Origin: Rebecca billardiae RCC1528
Lineage: Eukaryota; Haptophyta
Reading direction: 5' to 3'
Length of the DNA stretch: 64,000 bases
Assembly: GCA_965240325.2 (NCBI GenBank)
Contig: OZ251242.1
Location: 62,001-126,000, forward strand
A model generated the notes under the pieces. It had not been told where the DNA came from, searched no databases, and saw only the letters and a list, made by a program, of their open reading frames with translations. Both the position numbers and the translations under genes were made by a program. Shown here one piece after another: positions 31,684 through 40,444 of the stretch (its first letter is position 1; each line of letters opens with the position of its first letter).

Positions 31684-32009
31684 TGTCAAAGGGTGAAGAG
31701 AGCGACAGGGCGTGAGGCCCGAGAGCGTGACGAGGGGGGCGAGGATGCCCCGAGAGACGGAGGTTCGACTGATGCAATGCGAAGCGGTATGAACTGAACG
31801 AGCCGGTCACTAGGGGGGCATCCGACAGTCCTAGGACCGTGTAGGAGGCACTGATAGCCATCAACGGGTAAGTCGTGAAATGAACCATGATGGGAGTAAG
31901 AGTGATGCCGACCTGATAATGAGAGTCGGCGTATGTGGTGTCCAGTGACGGTTGGTGATCCGGGTGTGTACGCACAGGAGAGCGAGTCCGGTAACGTTGG
32001 ATCTTGACA
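31684..32009 (-). repeat. Copia 3' LTR
   Basis: 326 bp, bounded by TG..CA and TGTCAA/TTGACA inverted ends. It differs from the other LTR only by GGGCG against GGGCCG near its start. Confidence 0.95.
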
Positions 32010-32024
32010 CCCCCACCCAATCGC
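32010..32024 (-). promoter_or_regulatory. Polypurine tract of the copia element
   Basis: Minus-strand GGGTGGGGGTG lies immediately before the 3' LTR, the place and composition expected of the plus-strand primer. Confidence 0.7.
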
Positions 32025-32275
32025 AGCGGTGGTCGTACGAAACCTGGTCGACCCGAAGGGACTGGGTGTAGACGTGTGACCGTCGTGTGATTGTAGATGA
32101 TGCGATGTTGCCGTATGGGATGCATGCGTCGGAGCGGTTGTCCGAGTAGACGATGTAGAAGTCGGGCGAGTCGGTGCCGGCAGCGTCTCCGTTCAGAAGA
32201 GACAGCGCGAGGTCAATGTGCGTCCGACGAGCGGCGACCGATGTAGCACTGGGACTTCGTGTGTGCGGCGAGGCC

Positions 32276-35200
32276 TTACATGCCCAGGATCTGAGCACGA
32301 AGTTTGAGGAAGGCGGCCGGGCCGAGCGGCTTGGTCATGATGTCGGCCGGGTTCTCGGTGCCGGGGATCAAGAAGAGCTTGAAGGTGCCGGCGCGGGCGT
32401 GCTGACGGTTCCAGTGGTACTGGACGTCGATGTGCTTGGTGCGGTTGTGGTACTTCTCGTTGTCCGTGAGGTCCACCACAGCCTTGTTGTCCTCGAAGAG
32501 CTTGGTCGGCGCGAGCTGCGGGTAGCCGAGGTCGGTGAGCAGCTTGCGCATGAAGATGATCTCCTTGCCGGCGGAGGTGACGGCCATGTACTCAGCCTCG
32601 GTCGAGCTCAGAGCCGTCGTGCGCTGCTTCTCGCGGCGGCCGCTCACCGTCGAGCCGCAGAGGTGCATCACGTAGCCGGTGACAGACTTGCGCTCGTCGT
32701 GGAGGTCGTTGGCGTAGTCGGCGTCCACGTACGCGATGAGCGTGACGTCCGAGCCCGAGCGGAAGAAGAGGCCGAGGTTCGGCGTACCGGCGAGGTAGCG
32801 GATGATGCGCTTGGCAGCCTCGAGGTGCTTCTTGCCCGGCTTTGACATGAAGTGGGTGAGCGTGCCGACGGCGTAGGCGATGTCCGGGCGGAACTGCGTG
32901 ATGTGGATGAGCGAGCCGACCACGGAGCGGAAGAACGTCGTCGTCTCCGCGTCGAGCGCGTCCGACTCGGAGCACGGGCCGAGCTTGAGGCCCTCGGTCA
33001 TCGGCGTGTCGGACGTGTTGCAGTTCATGAAGCCCGTCTTCTCGAGGAGCTCGAGGATGTTCTTGGTGACGGTCACCATGATGCCGTCCTTGGAGCGCGT
33101 GAGCGTGGCCGACAGGTAGCCGTCGATGTCGGCCGTGATGGTCATCTTGTACGAGGATGTGATCTTCGAGATGAAGTTGTCGCAGGCGGTCGGGTCGTCG
33201 CTGTCGTCGAGGATGAGCATGTCGTCCACGTAGATGCACACGGCGATGATGCCCGACTGCGTGTTGAGGACATAGAGGCACGGGTCGGCCTGGCTCTGCG
33301 CGAACCCGTACTCCTTCATCCAGTCGTCGATCATGAGACGCCAGTTGCGGCCGGACTGCTTGAGACCGTAGAGGCTCTTGAGGAGGCGCAGCACGACGTC
33401 ACCCTTCGCCTTCGGCTTGTACCCGAGCGGCAGCTCGAGGTAGATCTCGTAGTCGATCGGCGCGTTGAGGTACGCCGTCGTGAAGTCGCCGTGGAAGAGG
33501 CGGCGCTGCTTGGCCGCGGCGATGGCGATGATCATCTTGAGAGTCTCGTAGCGGACGACCGAGGAGAACGTCTCGTCGTAGTCGATGCCCTCGATCTGCG
33601 TGAAGCCCTTGCCCACGACGCGGGCCTTGAACCGCTTGATGTTGCCCTTCTTGTCGCGCTTGATGTTGAACACGGGCGCCGCCTTCAGCGTGCGCATCCC
33701 CGGCTTGCGCGGCACCTCCACCCACGTGTTGTTGGCCAGGATGGAGGCGTACTCGGCGTCGAGAGCGGCGGCGAACTGCGTCGCATGCGGGCCGTTGAGT
33801 GCTTGCACCGCCGTCGGCGTGTCCGAGAGTCCGATGGAGAGCAGGAGCGCGTAGATGCGCGGCAGCTTGGAGTAAGTCGGCGACGCGACCGAGTTGACGT
33901 GTGCGCGCGCGCGCGTGCGAGATGAGGGCGGGTCGTCGTCGTTGAGCGCGTTGCCGACATCGAGGGAGTCCTCGGCGCCGGCGGCGTCGTCGTCAGCGTC
34001 TCCGACGTAGGCGTGCGGTGCGTCCCCCACCCGCTCAGCGTGTCCGAATGAGCCGGCGCCATCGCGGCGCCGCACGGCGCCGTGGGAACTTCCCCCATTA
34101 CCCACATCGGCAGCATGGAGGTCGAGCGGCGGCGGCGTCGGCGGCAGCTGCGGCGCGGCGGCGAGCGGGTCGCGCGCGATGTGAGCGGCGTCGGGGTGGT
34201 CGACGTAGAGCGTGTCCTCGTCGAAGCGCACGTGGTGCGAGATGATGAACATGTCCGGGACGATCTGGCCGTCGCCGGGCACGCGCACGATGATCGCCTT
34301 CGTGTAGCGCGTGCGGTTCTTGGGCGGGACGTTCACCATGTGGCCGTCGTCGCCGTGGCCGACGTAGACGCCCATGACGGCGCGCGGGTCGAGCTTCTTG
34401 AAGTGCGTGTTCGGCGGCACGACGTAGGCGACGCAGCCGAAGACACGCAGCTGAGCGAGATCTGGCGGGAAGCCGCGCAGGAGCTCGAACGGCGTCTTGT
34501 TGAACGTCACCGGCGTGGCGATGCGGCGGATGATGTACGCGGCGTGGCGCAGCGCGTCCTTGGCGTAGGCGTCGATGCGCAGCTTGGAGTGGAACAGGAT
34601 CGAGCGCGCCGCGTTGAAGAGCGTCTGGATGAAGCGCTCGGCGATCGGGTTGTGCTGCGGCGTGTCGGGCGGCGTGACCTGGTTGGGGGCGATGCCGTGC
34701 GCGCGGCAGATGCCCTCCCAGTCGGTCGAGTTGAGCTCGGGGGCGCCGTCGACGCGGAAGCGGCTGACGGTGCGGCCGTAGACCGACATGTCGTCGATGA
34801 AGCGTCGCATCGCCTCCGGTGCGTCCGAGCGGCGGTCGAGGAAGTAGATGAAGCCGGCCCGGGTGTAGTCGTCGACAAACACGATCACGTAGAACTTGGC
34901 AAAATCGTCCGGGTTCACGATGAACTTGCCGTCGACGTAGCCGGCGACGTCGACATGGACGAGCACGAACGCCTTCTCCGAGCGGGGCGACGTGGACGTG
35001 AACGAGTTGCGCTTCATCTTGGCGAGCGCGCACGAGCAGTCCGACTTGAGGTTGCGCGCGCCGAGGTGCTTGGATGCGGCGAGCGTGCGGTTGACGGCAG
35101 CTGCGTGAGCGTGGCCGAGCCGGAGGTGAGCGACGCGCGAGAGCTCGTCGGTGTCCTTGAACTCGACGCAGCACTCGTCGCAGAACGTGTCGTCGTCCGG

Positions 35201-38032
35201 CGCGAGGTCGGCGGTCTGCGAGGCCTGGTCCATGGTCCCGATGACGAGAGCGCCGTCGGACGTGGGCGGCTGCGCCGGCGGCGGCGGCAGCGAGGACTGG
35301 AGCGGGGCGGGCGGCACGTGGAGGCCGGACGCGGCGATGGTGGGCGACGGCGAGTCGTCGTCCGGGATGAAGACGGCGCATGCGAGATCGCGGCCGTGCA
35401 GAGGAACGAGCTTGTCGCCGTACAGCAGGTACCGGCCGCCCTGCGCGTGGATCGGGGTGGCGCCGGACATGAAGGTGGTCGGCGCCGCGAGCGAGATGAA
35501 CGAGATGCCGAGGCGGGTCAGCCAAGTGTCGCTCATGTAGAAGCCCGGGACGTCTGGAGAGAGCGGGACGTCCATGAGCGGCAGCGTGATGAGGTCGCCG
35601 TCGATCGAGCGCATGCCGAGGGCGAACGAGGCCGAGGTGTTGATCTTGATCCGCGTGCCGTTCGCCGCGCGCGCCTCCGAGAACTGGCGGAAGGACTTGG
35701 CGGCAAACCGAGAGAACGCGGTCGAGGCGATGGTGGTGTCCGCGCCGGTGTCGATCATGATCGAGATGCTCGCCTGGGCGATGTCGCCTGTGAACGGCGT
35801 GCCGATGGCGAAGGAGATCGTCGAGTGCACGTTCTCAATCTCCTCCGGATCGGCGAGCAACGGCTGCTGGATGCAGGTCGGGTTGATCGGGTCAAACGAG
35901 CGGGAGACGCCGCAGATGATGGGCGGGCCGGTGCGGGCGCAGCAGGTGACCGCGGTGAGGATCGAGATGATGGCGAGGACGGCGAGCGCGACGAGGAAGA
36001 GGAAGGCACCGTGCGACGACTTGAAGAGCGCGCGGAGCCGACCCTCGTGCTTGAACCGCGGCGGCGGCGGCTCGTACCGGACGATCAGGTCATCGATGTA
36101 GGCGCCGGCGTCACCGAAAGACCGTGCGCGATGGATCTCGGCCTCGGCCGCGGCGGCTGCGGCGAGGAACTCGTACGGGCTGAGCGTGAGCGGCTCTCCG
36201 GCGAGCTGGCCGAGGTGGCCGAGCGGGTAGGTGTAGTTGCCCGCGGTGGAGACGTCGTCCAGGCTGGGGCAGTCGTCGGACGTGTCCGAGGCCGCGTCCG
36301 AAGCCGAGGTCGTGGACGAGGGAGTGCACGGGACAAGGTCCGGCAGCTCATCGTCCGTCTCCGAGGCCGAGTCGGAGGCGGAGTCGTCGCGGTCGTCCGG
36401 GGGGTTGGCGAGACGGAACGGCTTGAGGTGGAACGGCTCGTAGGAGGCGGGCTTGCGGATGGACTGGCGCAACGCCATGATGAGCACATTCTGGCCGCGC
36501 TCGAGCTCGGCCGCCGTCGCGAGCTGGATCGGGGAACCGGCTTCAGACGCCGGCGGCGACGGCGAGTCGGCCTGCGTCGGCGGCGACGGCGGGCCGAAGG
36601 GCGGCGGCGGCGAGTTGGCCTGCGTCGACGGGCCGAACAGCGGCGGCGGCAGCGAGTAGAGCACCGGCTGCGGGTTGATGAGCGGCAGCGCCGGCTGCTG
36701 CGAGTCGGCGGGCGGCAGCAGCGGCGGCGAGTTGGTGAGCGCCGGCTGCGCGTTGGAGTGCGCCCGCGACAGCGGCGAGTCGGCGGGCGGCGGCGAGTTG
36801 GTGGGCGCCGGCGGCGGCGGCGGCGCGCCGGCGAGCTGCCGCGACGACGGCGTGAGGACGAGCGTCGGCAGCGAGTTGGAGCGCGCCTGCGACAGCGGCG
36901 AGTCGGCGGGCGGCGACGAGTCGGCGGGCGCCGGCGACGGCGCGTTGGCGTCGGGCGCCGCCGGCTGCGAGTTGGAGCCGGACGCCGAGCCCGAGACGGA
37001 GATGGCGTTGAGCGTCGGCGTGCCGTCCTGGATGAGCCGCACGCGCGTCGTGGTCGCCGACGGCTTCGCCCGCTGCGGCGTCGGCTGCGGCTGCGACTGC
37101 GAGGGCGCGGAGGGCACGCGCTGGAGCTTGTTGGACTTGTGAGTCGGGCGGCGCGCGCCGCCGGAGCGAGCGTCGGCTGCGGGCGTCGCGCCCGAGGAGC
37201 GCGAGGTGGACGTCTGGGGGCGGTTCGGGCAGTCGCGGTTCCAGTGCATGCCGCCGCAGTACTTGCACGGGGTAGGAGGCATGGATGCGCCGGGCTGGCC
37301 CTTGGAGGTGAGCGCGTTGACGGCCTGGCGGTTGGGGTTCGTGCCGTTGGCGGCGGCGGCGACGCGGTCGAGATCGTGCACGCGCTCGATGAGATCCTCC
37401 ACAGAGATGGGCTGGTCGTTCATCGTCGCGATCACCGAGCTGACAAAGGACGGGTTGCGGCCGTAGAGGTTCACGAGGATGACGACGAGCGTGAAGATGT
37501 CGTCCTTGATCTCGACGCCGCGCAGCTCCGTGGCGTTGGACATCACACGAGCAGCAAAGGTGTGGAAGCTCTCGCTCGGCGACATCTTGATCGAGAGCAG
37601 GGCGTACAGCTTGGCGACGAGCGAGGAGGGGCGGGAGCTGTTGCAGCGCACGTTGAGCGCGTTGACGAGATGAGACAGCTCGAGCCCGAGACCCGAGTGC
37701 TGCAACTGCGCGATGATCGGGTCGAGGATGCGAGGAGCGACCGCCTTGAGAAGCAACTGCACGATGAAAGCCTGCGTGCGCAGCTGCTTGGCCTGGATGG
37801 TGGCGGCGGCGGTGGACGGGGGGCAGACGATGGGCTTGTCCGCGCCGGTATCGTCCTTGCCCGGCTCGAGGGGCGAGGACGGGTTGGAGAACGCGAGCGC
37901 GACGTCCATGTCCGGCTTCGACGTGACCATGACCACAAGAACGGAGATGGCCGTGCGGAGGTCCTGCGGCTTGAGGACGAGAGCTCGCGGCGGGAGCTGG
38001 TCACGCATGTCGCCACCCGGCGGCTCCGCCAT
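32276..38032 (-). CDS. Copia gag-pol polyprotein, 1918 residues, intact
   Basis: Order from the N-terminus: Gag (about 1-240); zinc knuckle CKYCGGMHWNRDC (near 258); Pro/Ser/Ala linker (about 300-520); a hydrophobic membrane-like segment (near 675-700); aspartic protease with IMIDTGADTT (near 757); GAG-pre-integrase H-L-R-L-G-H and C-x-C; integrase with Asp in HVDVAG, Asp in RVDGAPEL and Glu in NPIAERF; reverse transcriptase with FKARVVGKGFTQ, the catalytic region D-F-T-T-A-Y-L-N-A and YVDDM (near 1602); and RNase H with YVDADYA, SSTEAEYMA and H-I-D-V-Q-Y. All catalytic motifs of a Pseudoviridae/copia Pol are present in one frame. The first ATG straddles the LTR boundary (38030-38032); a second Met is residue 9. 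The membrane-like segment upstream of the protease is unusual for copia. Confidence 0.95.
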   Translation of the reverse strand: MAEPPGGDMRDQLPPRALVLKPQDLRTAISVLVVMVTSKPDMDVALAFSNPSSPLEPGKDDTGADKPIVCPPSTAAATIQAKQLRTQAFIVQLLLKAVAPRILDPIIAQLQHSGLGLELSHLVNALNVRCNSSRPSSLVAKLYALLSIKMSPSESFHTFAARVMSNATELRGVEIKDDIFTLVVILVNLYGRNPSFVSSVIATMNDQPISVEDLIERVHDLDRVAAAANGTNPNRQAVNALTSKGQPGASMPPTPCKYCGGMHWNRDCPNRPQTSTSRSSGATPAADARSGGARRPTHKSNKLQRVPSAPSQSQPQPTPQRAKPSATTTRVRLIQDGTPTLNAISVSGSASGSNSQPAAPDANAPSPAPADSSPPADSPLSQARSNSLPTLVLTPSSRQLAGAPPPPPAPTNSPPPADSPLSRAHSNAQPALTNSPPLLPPADSQQPALPLINPQPVLYSLPPPLFGPSTQANSPPPPFGPPSPPTQADSPSPPASEAGSPIQLATAAELERGQNVLIMALRQSIRKPASYEPFHLKPFRLANPPDDRDDSASDSASETDDELPDLVPCTPSSTTSASDAASDTSDDCPSLDDVSTAGNYTYPLGHLGQLAGEPLTLSPYEFLAAAAAAEAEIHRARSFGDAGAYIDDLIVRYEPPPPRFKHEGRLRALFKSSHGAFLFLVALAVLAIISILTAVTCCARTGPPIICGVSRSFDPINPTCIQQPLLADPEEIENVHSTISFAIGTPFTGDIAQASISIMIDTGADTTIASTAFSRFAAKSFRQFSEARAANGTRIKINTSASFALGMRSIDGDLITLPLMDVPLSPDVPGFYMSDTWLTRLGISFISLAAPTTFMSGATPIHAQGGRYLLYGDKLVPLHGRDLACAVFIPDDDSPSPTIAASGLHVPPAPLQSSLPPPPAQPPTSDGALVIGTMDQASQTADLAPDDDTFCDECCVEFKDTDELSRVAHLRLGHAHAAAVNRTLAASKHLGARNLKSDCSCALAKMKRNSFTSTSPRSEKAFVLVHVDVAGYVDGKFIVNPDDFAKFYVIVFVDDYTRAGFIYFLDRRSDAPEAMRRFIDDMSVYGRTVSRFRVDGAPELNSTDWEGICRAHGIAPNQVTPPDTPQHNPIAERFIQTLFNAARSILFHSKLRIDAYAKDALRHAAYIIRRIATPVTFNKTPFELLRGFPPDLAQLRVFGCVAYVVPPNTHFKKLDPRAVMGVYVGHGDDGHMVNVPPKNRTRYTKAIIVRVPGDGQIVPDMFIISHHVRFDEDTLYVDHPDAAHIARDPLAAAPQLPPTPPPLDLHAADVGNGGSSHGAVRRRDGAGSFGHAERVGDAPHAYVGDADDDAAGAEDSLDVGNALNDDDPPSSRTRARAHVNSVASPTYSKLPRIYALLLSIGLSDTPTAVQALNGPHATQFAAALDAEYASILANNTWVEVPRKPGMRTLKAAPVFNIKRDKKGNIKRFKARVVGKGFTQIEGIDYDETFSSVVRYETLKMIIAIAAAKQRRLFHGDFTTAYLNAPIDYEIYLELPLGYKPKAKGDVVLRLLKSLYGLKQSGRNWRLMIDDWMKEYGFAQSQADPCLYVLNTQSGIIAVCIYVDDMLILDDSDDPTACDNFISKITSSYKMTITADIDGYLSATLTRSKDGIMVTVTKNILELLEKTGFMNCNTSDTPMTEGLKLGPCSESDALDAETTTFFRSVVGSLIHITQFRPDIAYAVGTLTHFMSKPGKKHLEAAKRIIRYLAGTPNLGLFFRSGSDVTLIAYVDADYANDLHDERKSVTGYVMHLCGSTVSGRREKQRTTALSSTEAEYMAVTSAGKEIIFMRKLLTDLGYPQLAPTKLFEDNKAVVDLTDNEKYHNRTKHIDVQYHWNRQHARAGTFKLFLIPGTENPADIMTKPLGPAAFLKLRAQILGM
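38014..38031 (-). promoter_or_regulatory. Putative primer-binding site of the copia element
   Basis: Directly after the 5' LTR the minus strand reads TGGCGGAGCCGCCGGG. The leading TGG pairs with a tRNA 3' CCA end. It is not the initiator-Met-type copia site, and the cognate tRNA is unknown. Confidence 0.5.
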
Positions 38033-38358
38033 GTCAAAGGGTGAAGAGAGCGACAGGGCCGTGAGGCCCGAGAGCGTGACGAGGGGGGCGAGGATGCCCC
38101 GAGAGACGGAGGTTCGACTGATGCAATGCGAAGCGGTATGAACTGAACGAGCCGGTCACTAGGGGGGCATCCGACAGTCCTAGGACCGTGTAGGAGGCAC
38201 TGATAGCCATCAACGGGTAAGTCGTGAAATGAACCATGATGGGAGTAAGAGTGATGCCGACCTGATAATGAGAGTCGGCGTATGTGGTGTCCAGTGACGG
38301 TTGGTGATCCGGGTGTGTACGCACAGGAGAGCGAGTCCGGTAACGTTGGATCTTGACA
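38032..38358 (-). repeat. Copia 5' LTR
   Basis: 327 bp, almost identical to 31684-32009. It should hold the element promoter; no clear TATA box was identified. Confidence 0.95.
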
Positions 38359-38363
38359 TCCTT
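38359..38363. repeat. Target site duplication TCCTT (right)
   Basis: Matches 31679-31683. Its last T is also the innermost base of the right terminal repeat of the host DNA element. Confidence 0.9.
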
Positions 38364-38396
38364 AACGGCCGCTTTAAAAAAGAAATCGTTGCTGTG
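38363..38396 (-). repeat. Right terminal inverted repeat (34 bp)
   Basis: Complement begins CACAGCAACGATTTC; one mismatch to 28167-28200. Confidence 0.85.
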
Positions 38397-38606
38397 AACA
38401 GCAGCGCATCATGCTAACGATATCGTCCGTTCACTACGTATTATATATATTAGATATAGTCTACTACAGTATACACCCGACCGTCCCCGCCCAGGACTCT
38501 CAGGATAAGCCCTGGGCGGCTTGGCGCGCGCCGTCGCCGGCAGGCGAGCAGCCGGCCGCGCTGCAGCCGGCAGCAGGCAGCGCCACCGCGCCTAGCGGCG
38601 CCCCCT

Positions 38607-39882
38607 CTACTGGGCGGCGCCGGTGGCGCGCTGCCAGATGCCGCCTCCGGGCATGAAGAGGTGGTACGGCGGCTTCTCGGGGTCAGCCGCCGCGCCGAGC
38701 CTCTGCAGCGCGCTCAGCAGCAGCTTGACGGGCGTGGTGACGAGGCAGCCCACTGACAGCGAGATGGCCATGATCAGCGCGCCCGCCACCGTCGAGCGCG
38801 CGTAGTTCTTCGGCCTGAAGAACGCCTTGAAGCCCAGCCGCTTGTCCTTGGGCTGCAGGTAGTACCCGCGCAGCTCGTTGCCGGGCGAGGAGAGGACGCA
38901 CGAGAGCAGCACCGTCGGGAACAGCAGCGCCGCGCGCCCCCACGTGCTGCCCACCAGCGCGGGGTACGCGAGCAGCAGCGCGGTGTTGAGCTTGGTGCGC
39001 GAGATGCCGTACGCAATGTCGCGCAGCACGGTCGGGAGGTACGCCTGCACGCACGCGACGAGGGAGGGGGGGAGGGGGGGAGGGGCGTGTGATGCTCACG
39101 GCCAGCGCGCACGCGGGACTGTGGGGGCCGTGGTGCCGCGCGCCGCGCTGGGCGGTGCTGCTGCGCGCCCGGCAGCGGCAGGCGCGCGCTCTGCCTGCCT
39201 GCGGCTGTGGCTTTGGCTCTGGCTGTGGCTGGCCGTGGCTGCGTGTGTGCGTGTGCATGTGCGTGTGTGCGTGTGTGCGTGTGTGTGCGTGTGCGTGCGT
39301 GTGTGTGTGCGTGTGTGCATGTGTGCGCCGCACCTTGAAGAGAGCACCCCCGTCCACCGGCAGCTCCATCGACTTGCAGAAGCGGTAGTTGGTGATGGGC
39401 AGGGTGAGCGTGGTGAAGAGGAAGCCCGTGACCAGCCCCTTCACCGCGTCCGGCACCGCCACCGCCTCCATCACGCAGTTCACCGCCTCGAAGAGCGGGA
39501 ACTTGAGGAAGTTGGTCGGCAGCGTCGTGCGGAAGAATTGCACAGACTTGCCCACGTCGAGGCGCTTGATCGACTCGGAGACGGTGATGCGCTCGACGAG
39601 GATGCGGTTCACCACCGGCTCGGTGAACGCCGAGAGCGTCGCCGCGACGAACGCGCCCACCGCGCCCTGCGTCGCGCCCGTCACGATGCGCGCAGCTAGG
39701 TCCTCCACCACCGCGCTCGGCGCCGCGCGCGCAGCCTCGAGCGGGACGGCGCGGCGGGGGAGCGCGACGGGGCGGCCGAGGGGCTGCCGCGCGCCCACGA
39801 CGTGCCCGTCCACGCCGGCCGCGCCGATCGCCGCGAGCACGGCAAGCGCCCCGAGCAGGCCCCCTCTCGGCGACGTCGGCAT
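38607..39882 (-). CDS. Mitochondrial-carrier-like membrane protein with an N-terminal leader
   Basis: Exons 39882-39334 and 39044-38607 give 328 residues; donor GTGCGG and acceptor GCAG join at A-L-F-K/A-Y-L-P in phase 0. Three related segments each contain a G-rich helix and a Pro followed by polar/basic residues where carriers have P-x-[DE]-x-x-[KR]: TEPVVNRI, LPITNYRF and SSPGNELR. The R-T-T-L-P-T-N-F-L-K-F-P-L-F-E-A stretch matches the second half of a carrier repeat. The signature is degenerate, so transport activity is uncertain. The first 45 residues (hydrophobic, then Arg/Pro-rich) look like a signal or transit peptide, so a plastid or mitochondrial location is possible. The substrate cannot be inferred. 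Divergent from the CHORD-like gene. Confidence 0.65.
39239..39326. repeat. GT-rich microsatellite in the carrier-gene intron
   Basis: Degenerate (GTGTGC)n tract covering about a third of the 289-bp intron (39045-39333). Confidence 0.85.
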
Positions 39883-40144
39883 CACGGCCGATGCGCTGCT
39901 GCTGCGCTGATGAGGGGAGAGCGCGGGCGTGGTCGCTCAGGATCCAGAGGACGGGCGGGCGCGGGTACATAGATCGCCGTTTGATTCCGGCCGTGGCTGC
40001 AGCGGCCGCAGCGGCCAGACTGCAGCGGCGGCCGCGGATGAACGCAGTGCAGAAGGTGCACTTCTTAGTTTATTTCGACTACTCTTTTGAGTCTTTTCCG
40101 GCCAAGTCGACCCAGCATGGCGGCTTGTCCGTGACATCGCTCAC
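39883..40144. promoter_or_regulatory. Putative bidirectional promoter (carrier-like / CHORD-like)
   Basis: 262 bp between divergent start codons; holds an ATGGCGGC octamer at 40117-40124, 20 bp before the plus-strand ATG. Confidence 0.45.
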
Positions 40145-40444
40145 ATGGCGACGCAGACGTGCGTCAAGTGCCGCACAAACTTCGTGGTCGACCAGCCCGG
40201 CAGCCCGTGCCGCATCCACGCCGGCTCGTTCGCCGGCTTCGAGCGCGGCAAGCTCTACGGTGGCGCCACGGCCGACTTTCCCGCCGAGGCCAGGACGTGC
40301 TACGAGTGGTCGTGCTGCGGTGAGCGTGACGCGAACGCGCCCGGCTGCGTGTCGGGCATGCACGTCAGCGTGGACGGTAAGGAGAGCAAGCTGAGGGCGG
40401 CCGAGCAGCAGGCCGTACCGATCGCGCATCCCCAGTCGTCGTAG
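40145..40444 (+). CDS. Small CHORD-like zinc-binding protein
   Basis: 99 residues, complete ATG to TAG. Cys/His spacing follows a CHORD domain: C-x2-C near the N-terminus (CVKC), C-R-I-H-A-G (the C-x-x-H-x-G block), then Y-E-W-S-C-C and G-C-V-S-G-M-H. CHORD domains bind two zinc ions and act in chaperone complexes with HSP90/SGT1 (RAR1, CHP1). This is a single-domain protein without the CS domain or second CHORD of those proteins, so a function in that pathway is only suggested. Single exon. Confidence 0.7.
   Translation: MATQTCVKCRTNFVVDQPGSPCRIHAGSFAGFERGKLYGGATADFPAEARTCYEWSCCGERDANAPGCVSGMHVSVDGKESKLRAAEQQAVPIAHPQSS

Larger units (their letters stand above)
31684..38358 (-). mobile_element. 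Intact Ty1/copia LTR retrotransposon
   Basis: 6675 bp. LTRs of 326 and 327 bp (TGTCAA...TTGACA on the plus strand) differ by a single inserted base. The flanks carry a perfect 5-bp target duplication TCCTT (31679-31683 and 38359-38363). A single uninterrupted 1918-residue gag-pol frame lies between them on the minus strand, with a primer-binding-type TGG directly after the 5' LTR and a purine tract directly before the 3' LTR. Near-identical LTRs and an intact frame indicate a recent insertion that may still be capable of moving. Confidence 0.95.
28167..38396. mobile_element. DNA transposon-like element with 34-bp TIRs, interrupted by a copia element
   Basis: The ends are inverted copies of one 34-bp sequence with a single mismatch (28167-28200 and the complement of 38363-38396), both beginning CACAGCAACGA. 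AA flanks both outer edges and could be a 2-bp target duplication, which is weak evidence. Without the copia insertion the element would be about 3.55 kb. It holds one decayed minus-strand gene (28326-31162). Termini of the CACWG type occur in EnSpm/CACTA and Chapaev-like elements, but no DDE motif of those families was recognised in the decayed gene, so the superfamily is open. Confidence 0.6.

Noticed and set aside
34082-38044. 1320-residue plus-strand open frame antisense to the copia gag-pol
   Set aside because: It exactly shadows the codon pattern of gag-pol, which has all catalytic motifs; the antisense translation is Arg/Val/Glu-biased with no domain.
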